The notes below the pieces were generated by a model, which saw nothing but the letters and a program-made list of their open reading frames with translations, had not been told where the DNA came from and made no database searches. A stretch of DNA of 11,628 bases from positions 1 to 11,628 of the forward strand of contig JAHKXX010000252.1 of assembly GCA_020627425.1 (NCBI GenBank). The letters are read 5' to 3'. The translations under genes were made by a program, and so were the position numbers. This document shows, piece by piece, positions 1 to 6,522 of this stretch. The stretch is from a bacterium (lineage in GTDB: Bacteria; Bacillota; Clostridia; Oscillospirales; Acutalibacteraceae). Position 1 is the stretch's first letter. The number at the start of each line of letters is the position of its first letter.

Positions 1-1
1 A

Positions 2-643
2 GCAGGAGTAAGCGAATGCAAGCTTGAGGCGATTTATGATGAAGAGGAAGACCTCTATGCAAGAGAATATCTGCTGACGATAACAAGTAAGGAAAAGGGC
101 AAACTCATCGTACGCATAAACGACAAGGCGCTCAGCTATTCAGGAGCAGCAGCAACGCCCGCTGACGTAGAGCTTGATTATGACACAGGCACTACGCCTC
201 CGACAAAGATAACAATACCCGATAGCGCAGTGCTGAATATCGGCGACAGCACAGAGCTTGTACCCGAACTCGAGCCGATGGGCGCCGAAACAGCGATAGC
301 GTGGATAAGCTCTGACGAAAACGTAGTAACCGTAGAAAACGGCAAGGTAGTCGCTGTAGGAGCAGGTACTGCAACAGTGACCGCAACCACCGAAAACGGA
401 CTGAGTGCAGAGTGTATCGTGACTGTAAATGCTGATACCGGAGATGTTATCACAGGCGATGTAAACGGAGATGGCAGCGCAGATATAGCCGACGCACTGA
501 TGGCGGCGCGCTATGACGCAGGACTGATGAGTCTTAGTGACAAACAACTGTCAGCAGGAGATGTAAACCACGACGGAAGTGTAGATATAGCCGACGCACT
601 TATGATAGCGCGCTATGACGCAGGACTTGCCGAGTTTAAATAA
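2..643 (+). CDS. Dockerin-containing secreted protein, 3' part only (Big2-like domain plus type I dockerin)
   Basis: The reading frame is open from the window's first bases to the TAA at 641-643, so this is the last 213 residues of a longer protein whose start lies upstream. Visible residues 1-68 are an unassigned acidic stretch. Residues about 69-143 resemble a Big2 immunoglobulin-like domain, with the typical ending (WISSDENVVTVENGKVVAVG, then GTATVTAT). Residues 152-213 form a type I dockerin of two F-hand calcium loops, GDVNGDGSADIADALMAARY and GDVNHDGSVDIADALMIARY, with Asp/Asn at loop positions 1, 3, 5, 9 and 12. In this family the dockerin plugs a secreted enzyme or accessory protein into a cohesin-bearing scaffoldin outside the cell. 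The catalytic or binding module, if any, is off the window, so the specific job is unknown. An internal GTG at 230 is not a credible start because the frame is open upstream. The gene ends 30 bp before a strong terminator stem. Confidence 0.88.
   Translation, partial: AGVSECKLEAIYDEEEDLYAREYLLTITSKEKGKLIVRINDKALSYSGAAATPADVELDYDTGTTPPTKITIPDSAVLNIGDSTELVPELEPMGAETAIAWISSDENVVTVENGKVVAVGAGTATVTATTENGLSAECIVTVNADTGDVITGDVNGDGSADIADALMAARYDAGLMSLSDKQLSAGDVNHDGSVDIADALMIARYDAGLAEFK
455..628 (+). repeat. Two near-identical 72-bp dockerin F-hand repeats
   Basis: Repeat units lie at 455-526 and 557-628, a 102-bp (34-residue) period. They are strongly similar at the DNA level as well as in protein, sharing runs such as GATATAGCCGACGCACT and GCGCGCTATGACGCAGGACT. 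They encode the two calcium-binding halves of the dockerin. The putative cohesin-contact residues at loop positions 10 and 11 are Ile-Ala in both halves. Confidence 0.85.
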
Positions 644-673
644 TAACAGTGATGATAGTGACAGTGAAATGAT

Positions 674-714
674 AAAAGACCCGAGCCGGGGAAAAACCAC
701 GGCTCGGGTCTTTT
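674..714. terminator. Bidirectional intrinsic terminator between convergent genes
   Basis: A perfect 15-bp stem pairs 674-688 (AAAAGACCCGAGCCG) with 700-714, around an 11-nt loop. Read on the plus strand it ends in TTTTGAGTTTT after the dockerin gene. Read on the minus strand it ends in TTTTATC after the EamA-family gene. The G/C core with A/T flanks on both sides is the usual form of a terminator serving two convergent transcripts. Confidence 0.9.
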
Positions 715-725
715 GAGTTTTGGAA

Positions 726-1613
726 TTATTCTTTTTCCGGTTTTTTCTTTTTAAAGAACAGCTTTTCGTTATTGTACAAAAACATCAGCAGGGACATAGC
801 AACTATTATTATATAGCCGATAAAGCTGAATATATCCGGCATCTCGCCTAGAAAAATAAATCCTAAGAGAGTAGCGAATATTATCTGGCTGTAGTCGTAG
901 ATAGAGATCTCGCGTGCAGGCGCGTTGTAGTACGCCGCAGTAATACTGAACTGTCCGCCCGCAGCCGAAAGACCTGCGCCGAGCAGTGTGAGCAGCTGCC
1001 ACCACTCCATAGGATGAAAATCGAAGAGCATAAACGGCAGTGTGGCAATACACGAAAACGTCGAGAAGAAAAAAACGATAAGCGAGCCGTTTTCGTTTCT
1101 CTTGCCGAGTATGCGAACCATAGTATAGGCAAAGCCGGCACACATTCCGCCGAGCAGCCCTATAGCAGAGGGGATAAGCTCTACATTCTGAAAGCTTGGC
1201 TTTATTATGAACAGTGTGCCTATAAATGCGACAAATACAGCCGCAGCCTGAAGTAAACTCAGCTTTTCCTTTAGGAGTATAATGGAAAAAATGATGACGA
1301 AAAACGGCGACATTTTGTTAAGTATTGACGCGTCCGCCAGCGGAATATGGTCAATGGCATAAAAGTTGCCCACTATTCCCAGAGTGCCAACGGCAGAGCG
1401 CAGCAGAAGGAATTTAAGATTTCCTTTTTTCCAGCGAAGAGATTGCTTGTTTTTTATCAACACACCAAGCGCAAAAAACAGCGCCACAAAGTTCCTGAAA
1501 AAGCATTTTTGAAACGATGGCAGATCTCCTGACAGCCTGACAAACAGATTCATAAACGCAAAGCAGAACGCCGAGAGTATTATATAAATTATTGCTTTGT
1601 ATTTCTTTTTCAT
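726..1613 (-). CDS. EamA/DMT-superfamily membrane transporter
   Basis: This 295-residue protein is strongly hydrophobic, with about ten predicted membrane segments arranged as two EamA halves, and a lysine-rich cytoplasmic tail (FFKKKKPEKE). The stretch AIDHIPLADASILNKMSPFF followed by a hydrophobic helix ending in LLKEKL is the typical end of the first EamA repeat, and the second half ends with LGFIFLGEMPD. The length fits the family (about 280-310). Members export or import small metabolites; the substrate cannot be read from sequence. The ATG at 1613 gives a start just ahead of the first membrane helix, but no strong Shine-Dalgarno precedes it (only CGGATAAC). It begins 25 bp after the glmM stop with no terminator between, so it is probably the last gene of the tyrS transcript, ending at the stem at 674-714. 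Confidence 0.85.
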   Translation of the reverse strand: MKKKYKAIIYIILSAFCFAFMNLFVRLSGDLPSFQKCFFRNFVALFFALGVLIKNKQSLRWKKGNLKFLLLRSAVGTLGIVGNFYAIDHIPLADASILNKMSPFFVIIFSIILLKEKLSLLQAAAVFVAFIGTLFIIKPSFQNVELIPSAIGLLGGMCAGFAYTMVRILGKRNENGSLIVFFFSTFSCIATLPFMLFDFHPMEWWQLLTLLGAGLSAAGGQFSITAAYYNAPAREISIYDYSQIIFATLLGFIFLGEMPDIFSFIGYIIIVAMSLLMFLYNNEKLFFKKKKPEKE

Positions 1614-1638
1614 TTTTTGTTATCCGTGTGCCGCTTTT

Positions 1639-2988
1639 TTACAGTACAGACTTTATCAGCTCTGCTGTTTCGTTTGCAAGTCTTGTTATCAGATCTTTGT
1701 CAAGACCTTCGAGCATAACTCTGACGAGAGGCTCTGTACCCGACAGTCTGACGAGGATCCTTCCCTCGTCTCCGAGAGCTTCCTCCACGCTTGAGATTTT
1801 TTGCTGTATCTGCTTGTTGTCGGCAAAGCCTGCCTTGCCCTCCGGTGTCACTCTGACGTTCAGGAGCACCTGGGGATATTGCTTCATCAGCTTTGTTATA
1901 TAGGAAAGCTTTGTGTTTCTGCGATGAACTATACTCAGCAGCTGTGCCGCAGTAAGCTCTCCGTCACCGGTCGTGGCATAGTCAAGGAAGATAACGTGAC
2001 CGCTCTGCTCTCCGCCGAAGTTGTAGCCCTCGCGGCGCATAGCCTCGAGTACATATCTGTCTCCTACATCCGTAGAGATAAACTTTAGTCCGCTGCTCTC
2101 ACAGAACTTGCCAAAGCCCATATTTGACATTACGGTGCCTACTACGGCGTTTCTTGACAGCTTGTTTTTTGAGTAAAGATCCATAGCACAGATAGCCATT
2201 ATAAAATCGCCGTCAACTATGTTGCCGTTTTCGTCAACGGCAAGGCACCTGTCTGCGTCACCGTCAAAGGCTATACCAAGCTCTACATCATTTTCCATTA
2301 CATATTTTTGCAGGTTCTCAAGATGAGTCGAACCGCAGTTGTCGTTAATATTGGTGCCGTCCGGCTTGTCGTACAGCATACGGCAGTCAGCTCCCAGTCT
2401 TTTGAACAGCTCTCCTGCGGTGCGTGACGCAGAACCGTTAGAGCAGTCGATAGCTACCTTCATTCCGTCCAGTCTTTCGGGGACGGTTTCTATTATATGA
2501 GATATATAGTCTTCACACGCGCTTTCCGATACTGTAACGCTGCCGATACCGTCGCCCGTCGGGGTATAGTAGGGCTTTGAATTGTCAAGAACGATGGACT
2601 CTATCTCGTTCTCGAGCGCGTCCGGAAGCTTGTAGCCCTCTCCGGAAAATATCTTTATTCCGTTGAATTCATAGGGGTTGTGAGAAGCCGAGATCATTAT
2701 ACCTGCGTTTGCGTTATATTTCTTTACAAGAAAGGCAACAGCCGGAGTAGGAACGACTCCGAGAGTTATAACATCTGCTCCTACCGAGCACAGACCTGCA
2801 CACAGCGCACCCTCCAGCATATCGGAGGACAGACGTGTGTCCTTGCCTATCAGTATTTTCGGATGCTTGCCGCCGGAGCTTTCCGTCAGCACCATAGCAG
2901 CAGCTCTGCCTATGTTCATAGCCAGCTCTATTGTCAGCTCTGTATTTGCGACGCCCCTTGCGCCGTCTGTACCAAATAATCTACCCAT
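1639..2988 (-). CDS. glmM: Phosphoglucosamine mutase GlmM
   Basis: GlmM converts glucosamine-6-phosphate to glucosamine-1-phosphate in the cytoplasm, on the way to UDP-GlcNAc for peptidoglycan. The protein has 449 residues, the family's normal size. It begins MGRLFGTDGARG, carries the phosphoserine loop MISASHNP (active Ser102), the metal-binding loop FDGDADRC (Asp242, 244 and 246) and the C-terminal phosphate-binding SGTEPLVRVM near residue 425. The ATG at 2988 is chosen because AGGAG lies 6 bp upstream and the family start follows. The frame continues upstream to 3069, but that extension lies inside the previous gene and has no family counterpart. The start overlaps the end of the TsaD-like gene by 8 bp, suggesting translational coupling within the tyrS operon. 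No defects seen. Confidence 0.97.
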   Translation of the reverse strand: MGRLFGTDGARGVANTELTIELAMNIGRAAAMVLTESSGGKHPKILIGKDTRLSSDMLEGALCAGLCSVGADVITLGVVPTPAVAFLVKKYNANAGIMISASHNPYEFNGIKIFSGEGYKLPDALENEIESIVLDNSKPYYTPTGDGIGSVTVSESACEDYISHIIETVPERLDGMKVAIDCSNGSASRTAGELFKRLGADCRMLYDKPDGTNINDNCGSTHLENLQKYVMENDVELGIAFDGDADRCLAVDENGNIVDGDFIMAICAMDLYSKNKLSRNAVVGTVMSNMGFGKFCESSGLKFISTDVGDRYVLEAMRREGYNFGGEQSGHVIFLDYATTGDGELTAAQLLSIVHRRNTKLSYITKLMKQYPQVLLNVRVTPEGKAGFADNKQIQQKISSVEEALGDEGRILVRLSGTEPLVRVMLEGLDKDLITRLANETAELIKSVL

Positions 2989-3934
2989 TATTATTCTCCT
3001 TTCGGTATTTTTTTGAAGCGAGTATTGCCGTACCCGAAGCGTTGTCCGAAGAAAACTCGGGGGCAGCAAAGTGTGCTCCGTATTTATCTTTGAGTGTTTT
3101 TCTTATCAGCCTGTCAGCCATAACTCCGCCTGCAAAAAGCACGGGCATTTTGCCGTATTGCTCTATAATATTGCCGCACATGGTATCAAGGGTTTTTTCT
3201 ATATATTTAAGCACAAGAGCAGAGATATATTCTTTTTTCCTGTTTTCCGCGAAGGCTTTTTTACAGATGTTCTCGACCCCCGACAGACAGCAGTCACAGC
3301 CCCTTATTGTCGGGCGGACGTTTATTTTTTCGGTATTTTTCTCTGCAAGCTCTTCTACATATTTTCCCGAAGGAAACGGCAGCCCCAGCATTACCCCTAC
3401 GCGGTCTATAAGCTGTCCGGCGTTCAGATCCAGTGTCTGCCCCACAAGCTGAGTGCTGAATATGTTTTCCTCATCAGGAGTAACTATAACTGCCTCCGTG
3501 GTACCGCCCGAAACGTGAAAGGCAAGGAACTCTGTGCTGAAAAGCTCCTCTCTGCCGGATGAATACACAGCCGCAGCAATATGACCGCACTGGTGTGAAA
3601 GCGTAAAAAGCGGTATACCGAGTACCCGTGAAAGCGTCTGCCCGGCAGACAGACCGACCGTAAAGCACGGCATATAGCTGTTGTCGGCGTCGCGCGGACG
3701 ACTCGAAACGCCTATGGCAGAAAGCTCTCCGTCAAAGCCCGACACCGCCTCGTCAATGATACGGGGCAACTGCTGTACATGGTGAAAAACTGCATCGCTC
3801 TGGCGCAGACCGCGCTCACCGCTTTTTACAGGGAGCAGTTTTTTTGCCTGTTTTATTATGCTGCCGCTGTCACTGTCATAAAGCGAAGCAGAGGTAGTAT
3901 AGTTACTGGTGTCTATACCCAGGAAATAAGACAT
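2981..3934 (-). CDS. Divergent TsaD/Kae1-family protein (paralogue of the tRNA t6A transferase subunit)
   Basis: This 317-residue protein has the ASKHA-type TsaD/Kae1 fold markers. It shows an N-terminal phosphate loop (GIDTSNYTTSASLYD in place of the usual ESSCDET), the metal pair His114 and His118 in HQCGH, the glycine turn VSGGTTE at 142-147, a LSGVEN segment where TsaD has FSGLKT, and Asp297 in SSDNASGTA. Metal-binding residues are thus kept, but the sequence is shorter and clearly diverged from canonical TsaD (about 335-345 residues). Genomes of Clostridia often carry such a second copy annotated as O-sialoglycoprotein endopeptidase, an old name for a non-protease. Whether this one makes t6A is unknown. 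It contains a cysteine cluster, CDCC (213-216). Its ATG overlaps the nusB stop as TAATG, and its end overlaps glmM by 8 bp. Confidence 0.8.
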   Translation of the reverse strand: MSYFLGIDTSNYTTSASLYDSDSGSIIKQAKKLLPVKSGERGLRQSDAVFHHVQQLPRIIDEAVSGFDGELSAIGVSSRPRDADNSYMPCFTVGLSAGQTLSRVLGIPLFTLSHQCGHIAAAVYSSGREELFSTEFLAFHVSGGTTEAVIVTPDEENIFSTQLVGQTLDLNAGQLIDRVGVMLGLPFPSGKYVEELAEKNTEKINVRPTIRGCDCCLSGVENICKKAFAENRKKEYISALVLKYIEKTLDTMCGNIIEQYGKMPVLFAGGVMADRLIRKTLKDKYGAHFAAPEFSSDNASGTAILASKKYRKENNNG

Positions 3935-4374
3935 TATTTGTCACCCTTTTTCAGCCCTTTTGCCACACCGCCGAGAACGCCGTTTACAAATGCGCCGTCG
4001 CCCTCGCCGGCATAGGTCTTTGCCAGCTCTACAGCCTCGTTGATGGAAACGCTTGTAGGCACGTCCTCTACAAACAGCAGCTCGTATACCGATATTCTGA
4101 GTATCGTAAGAGATACCTTTGATATACGGTTTTTCTTCCAGCCCTTCAGATTGGCTTCTATCAGAGAGTCTATCTGTGTGAGGTTTTTTTCAATACCCGT
4201 CACAAGGCTGCGTGTATAGTCGCCGATCTCTTCTCCGCGTGCTCCTGCGGCGTCCATAAATGCCTCGTCTGCGCCGTCGTCGCGGAACATACTCTCGAAC
4301 ACAAAGCCGAGAGCAGCCTCGCGCTGTCTTTTGCGTTCTTCTATTTTTTTGCTTCTTTTTTCAGAGTCAGACAT
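3934..4374 (-). CDS. nusB: Transcription antitermination factor NusB
   Basis: NusB binds boxA RNA with NusE (S10) and supports antitermination on rRNA operons. The 146-residue product has a basic N-terminal tail (residues 6-19) and the all-helical NusB C-terminal half: RISKVSLTILRISVYELLF, then VPTSVSINEAVELAKTYAGE and FVNGVLGGVAK, which are the most conserved parts of the family. I chose the ATG at 4374 because GAGAGGTG lies just upstream. An in-frame GTG at 4392 overlapping the tyrS TGA (GTGA) would add six residues (MIERCN) and remains possible. The gene sits 14 bp after tyrS and its stop overlaps the next start by one base, so it is within the T-box-led transcript. In many Firmicutes nusB instead lies beside xseA. 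Confidence 0.95.
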   Translation of the reverse strand: MSDSEKRSKKIEERKRQREAALGFVFESMFRDDGADEAFMDAAGARGEEIGDYTRSLVTGIEKNLTQIDSLIEANLKGWKKNRISKVSLTILRISVYELLFVEDVPTSVSINEAVELAKTYAGEGDGAFVNGVLGGVAKGLKKGDK

Positions 4375-4388
4375 ATTGCACCTCTCGA

Positions 4389-5618
4389 TCACTTATTAAG
4401 AACAGCCTTATGAAATACCTTCTTGCCCTTTTTTATTACGACATAGCCCTTGTCAAAGCGCTCTGTGCCTATTTCTGCCTTGACGTCGGTTATCTTTTCG
4501 TCGTCTATGCTTATTCCGCCCTGCTGTATAAGCCTTCTTGCCTCTGCCTTGGAGGGTACCAGCTTTACTGCGAACAAAAGCTCTATAAGTCCTATTTTTC
4601 CGTCTGTAAAAATATCCTCGCCTATTTCTGTAATGGGCATATTGTCCGTGTCGGACTTGTTGCCAAAGAGTGCCCTTGCACCTTCGAGAGCCTTCCCAGC
4701 TTCATTCTCGCCGTGTACAAGCTTTGTAAGTTCGAAGGCGAGTACCTCTTTTGCAGTGTTAAGCTCGCTGCCCTCAAGCTTTTCGTATTCTCTTATTTTG
4801 TCCATAGGAACAAAGGTAAGCATTTTAAGGCACTTTATAACGTCGCTGTCTGCTACGTTTCTCCAGTACTGGAAGAAGTCAAACGGGCTTGTCTTTTCGG
4901 GGTCGAGCCATACGGCGCCCTTTTCTGTTTTGCCCATTTTTTTGCCCTCAGAGTTGAGCAGAAGGTTTATCGTCATAGCGTTTGCGTCCTTGCCGAGCTT
5001 TCTTCTGATAAGCTCTGTGCCGCCGAGCATATTGCTCCACTGGTCGTCGCCGCCGAACTGCAGGTCGCAGCCGTACTCTCTGTAGAGCGACAGGAAGTCG
5101 TAGCTCTGCATTATCATATAGTTGAACTCAAGGAAGCTGAGTCCCTTTTCCATTCTCTGCTTGTAGCACTCTGCGCGCAGCATATTGTTTACAGAGAAGC
5201 ATGCGCCCACTTCTCTGAGAAGCTCAAGATAATTAAGCTTTAACAGCCAGTCGGCATTGTTTACTATCATAGCCTTGCCGTCGGAAAAGTCTATAAAACG
5301 GCTCATCTGCTTTTTGAAACACTCTACGTTATGGTCGATGGTTTCCTTTGTCATCATTTTTCTCATATCCGTCTTGCCCGACGGGTCGCCGATAAGGGCA
5401 GTACCTCCGCCGATAAGCGCTATGGGCTTGTTTCCTGCCATTTGCAGTCTTTTCATAAGACACAGCGCCATAAAGTGACCTACATGCAGGCTGTCTGCCG
5501 TGGGGTCAAAGCCGATATAGAATACAGCCTTGCCCTCGTTTACCTGTTTTCTTATTCCTTCCTCGTCTGTTGTCTGAGCGATAAGACCACGCTCGACAAG
5601 CTCTTCGTATACTCCCAT
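4389..5618 (-). CDS. tyrS: Tyrosyl-tRNA synthetase TyrS
   Basis: TyrS charges tRNA-Tyr with tyrosine in the cytoplasm. The 409-residue class I synthetase has the HIGH-type motif HVGH (45-48) after FDPTADSL, the nucleotide-loop region GGGTALIGDPSGKT (70-83), GGDDQWSN (189-196) and the KMSKS-type loop KMGKT (227-231). It ends with an S4 RNA-binding domain (about 345-405, with VPSKAEARRLIQQGGISID). The length is normal for the TyrS family with an S4 tail. The ATG at 5618 is preceded by GGAGGA at a good distance; upstream in-frame codons run into the T-box terminator and are not coding. This is the first gene after the T-box leader and is expected to rise when uncharged tRNA-Tyr accumulates. Confidence 0.98.
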   Translation of the reverse strand: MGVYEELVERGLIAQTTDEEGIRKQVNEGKAVFYIGFDPTADSLHVGHFMALCLMKRLQMAGNKPIALIGGGTALIGDPSGKTDMRKMMTKETIDHNVECFKKQMSRFIDFSDGKAMIVNNADWLLKLNYLELLREVGACFSVNNMLRAECYKQRMEKGLSFLEFNYMIMQSYDFLSLYREYGCDLQFGGDDQWSNMLGGTELIRRKLGKDANAMTINLLLNSEGKKMGKTEKGAVWLDPEKTSPFDFFQYWRNVADSDVIKCLKMLTFVPMDKIREYEKLEGSELNTAKEVLAFELTKLVHGENEAGKALEGARALFGNKSDTDNMPITEIGEDIFTDGKIGLIELLFAVKLVPSKAEARRLIQQGGISIDDEKITDVKAEIGTERFDKGYVVIKKGKKVFHKAVLNK

Positions 5619-5639
5619 TTTGTCTCCTCCGTTTTTAAA

Positions 5640-5902
5640 TAATAAAGCCCTCCGTCGAACAAACGACAGAGGGCGAATAAACCGCGGTACCACCTCTATT
5701 TGCTGTAAAACACAGCACTCAGGAAAACTCCTTGCGCTGTAACGTGCGCTAAACGTACAAACCTGAATCAGCAGACCTCGGAATGTAAGCTCCCGAATGT
5801 ATATTCATACGACAGCCCCCGACGCTTTCACCACCCGCGCCGTCTCTTTAAAAGGTCTTGCCGTACTACTCGTTTCGTTCATAGCTTTTAAAAAAATATA
5901 TT
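5640..5902 (-). promoter_or_regulatory. T-box riboswitch leader, tyrosine-specific
   Basis: On the minus strand the diagnostic T-box AGGTGGTACCGCGG occupies 5695-5682. It contains UGGU, which can pair with the ACCA end of uncharged tRNA-Tyr. Upstream, Stem I elements are visible: an AGAGACGG segment, then GGTGGTGAAAGCGTC (about 5835-5821), then the specifier region GAATATACATTCGGGAGC. The likely specifier triplet is UAC (5801-5799), a tyrosine codon, followed by the usual A. A perfect TGCTGT/ACAGCA hairpin at 5717-5701 fits stem III. The leader is about 280 nt from the predicted transcription start to tyrS. In this class uncharged tRNA binding stabilises an antiterminator. Tyrosine specificity agrees with the downstream tyrS. 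Confidence 0.95.
5643..5674 (-). terminator. T-box leader terminator hairpin
   Basis: On the minus strand GCCCTCTGTCG (5674-5664) pairs with CGACGGAGGGC (5657-5647), with one U-G pair, around a 6-nt loop. A TTTATTATTT tract follows. The 5' part of the hairpin lies only 7 bases downstream of the T-box motif, as needed for mutually exclusive antiterminator and terminator forms. Confidence 0.9.
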
Positions 5903-5908
5903 ATATTT

Positions 5909-5937
5909 AGTATAAACGTATTTTATTTATTTGTCAA
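5909..5937 (-). promoter_or_regulatory. Promoter of the tyrS T-box operon
   Basis: On the minus strand a perfect -35 TTGACA (5937-5932) is followed by a 17-bp A/T-rich spacer and the -10 TATACT (5914-5909). Transcription should start near 5902, just before the T-box Stem I. This is a near-consensus housekeeping (SigA-type) promoter. Confidence 0.85.
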
Positions 5938-5959
5938 CAGGCTAAAAAGATGATATAAT
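5931..5959 (+). promoter_or_regulatory. Promoter of the ruvC operon, sharing its -35 with the tyrS promoter
   Basis: The -35 TTGTCA (5931-5936) is followed by a 17-bp spacer and a perfect -10 TATAAT (5954-5959). TG at 5951-5952 makes an extended -10. The predicted start near 5966 leaves a leader of about 44 nt before ruvC. The -35 lies on the same seven bases as the minus-strand tyrS -35. Confidence 0.8.
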
Positions 5960-6009
5960 AGAAAAACAAAAGCGTAATAATATGGATAAAACAAAAGGCA
6001 GGAATTTTT

Positions 6010-6522
6010 ATGCGGATCTTAGGAATAGACCCCGGCTATGCGATAGTCGGCTATGGGGTGATAGAGTTTAGCTCCGGCAGATACTATCCGATAGACTACG
6101 GCGCGATAACGACCGATGCAGATACGCCCTTCCCCAAAAGACTACAGCAGATATATACGGGGCTTGTTTCCGTGATTATAAAAAACGATCCCGATGAGAT
6201 GGCTATAGAAAAGCTGTACTTTCAAAATAACCAGAAAACGGCAATTGCCGTAGCCGAGGCAAGGGGAGTGACTCTGCTTGCGGCACAAAACAGCAACCTG
6301 CCTATAAGCGAATATACACCCCTTCAGGTAAAGCTTGCGGTAACAGGCTACGGTAAGGCACAAAAGCCTCAGGTCATGGAGATGACAAGACGGCTGCTAA
6401 AGCTGCCGAGTGTACCGCGCCCCGACGATACGGCTGACGCTCTGGCTATGGCTATATGCCACGCACAAAGCTCGGGCACAAGACTTCGGAATCTTCTGAA
6501 CAAGAGGGAGGCAAAAAAATGA
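6010..6522 (+). CDS. ruvC: Holliday-junction resolvase RuvC
   Basis: RuvC is the endonuclease that cuts Holliday junctions bound by RuvAB. The 170-residue protein has the RNase H-like fold markers MRILGIDPGYAIVGYGVIE at the N terminus, with Asp7, then Glu67 in MAIEKLYFQNN, and Asp140 and Asp143 in RPDDTADALAMAICH. Together these are the four acidic catalytic residues. The length matches the family (about 160-190). The ATG at 6010 is supported by AGGAA five bases upstream and by the family's exact N terminus. It is the first gene of the plus-strand cluster, and its TGA overlaps the next ATG by four bases (ATGA). Isoleucine is encoded by AUA in 10 of 13 cases. Confidence 0.97.
   Translation: MRILGIDPGYAIVGYGVIEFSSGRYYPIDYGAITTDADTPFPKRLQQIYTGLVSVIIKNDPDEMAIEKLYFQNNQKTAIAVAEARGVTLLAAQNSNLPISEYTPLQVKLAVTGYGKAQKPQVMEMTRRLLKLPSVPRPDDTADALAMAICHAQSSGTRLRNLLNKREAKK

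Noticed and set aside
2989..3069. Longer glmM reading from an upstream start
   Set aside because: The extension overlaps the TsaD-like gene in another frame, lacks family similarity, and the AGGAG site is placed for the ATG at 2988.
4260..5243. Open frame of 327 codons on the plus strand, antisense to tyrS and nusB
   Set aside because: It lies opposite well-supported genes, has no ribosome site or recognisable domain, and has a Cys/Leu/Tyr-rich composition typical of a mirror frame.
5619..5693. Longer tyrS reading from an upstream start
   Set aside because: It would run through the T-box terminator hairpin; the ATG at 5618 has a strong GGAGGA site and gives the family N terminus.
5701..5717. 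Perfect short inverted repeat TGCTGTAAAACACAGCA as an operator
   Set aside because: It sits in the transcribed T-box leader just ahead of the T-box motif and is better explained as stem III of the riboswitch.
5982..6071. Possible upstream ORF (29 codons) in the ruvC leader overlapping the ruvC start
   Set aside because: The ATG at 5982 has no Shine-Dalgarno and the peptide shows no regulatory pattern; the AGGAA nearby is placed for ruvC.
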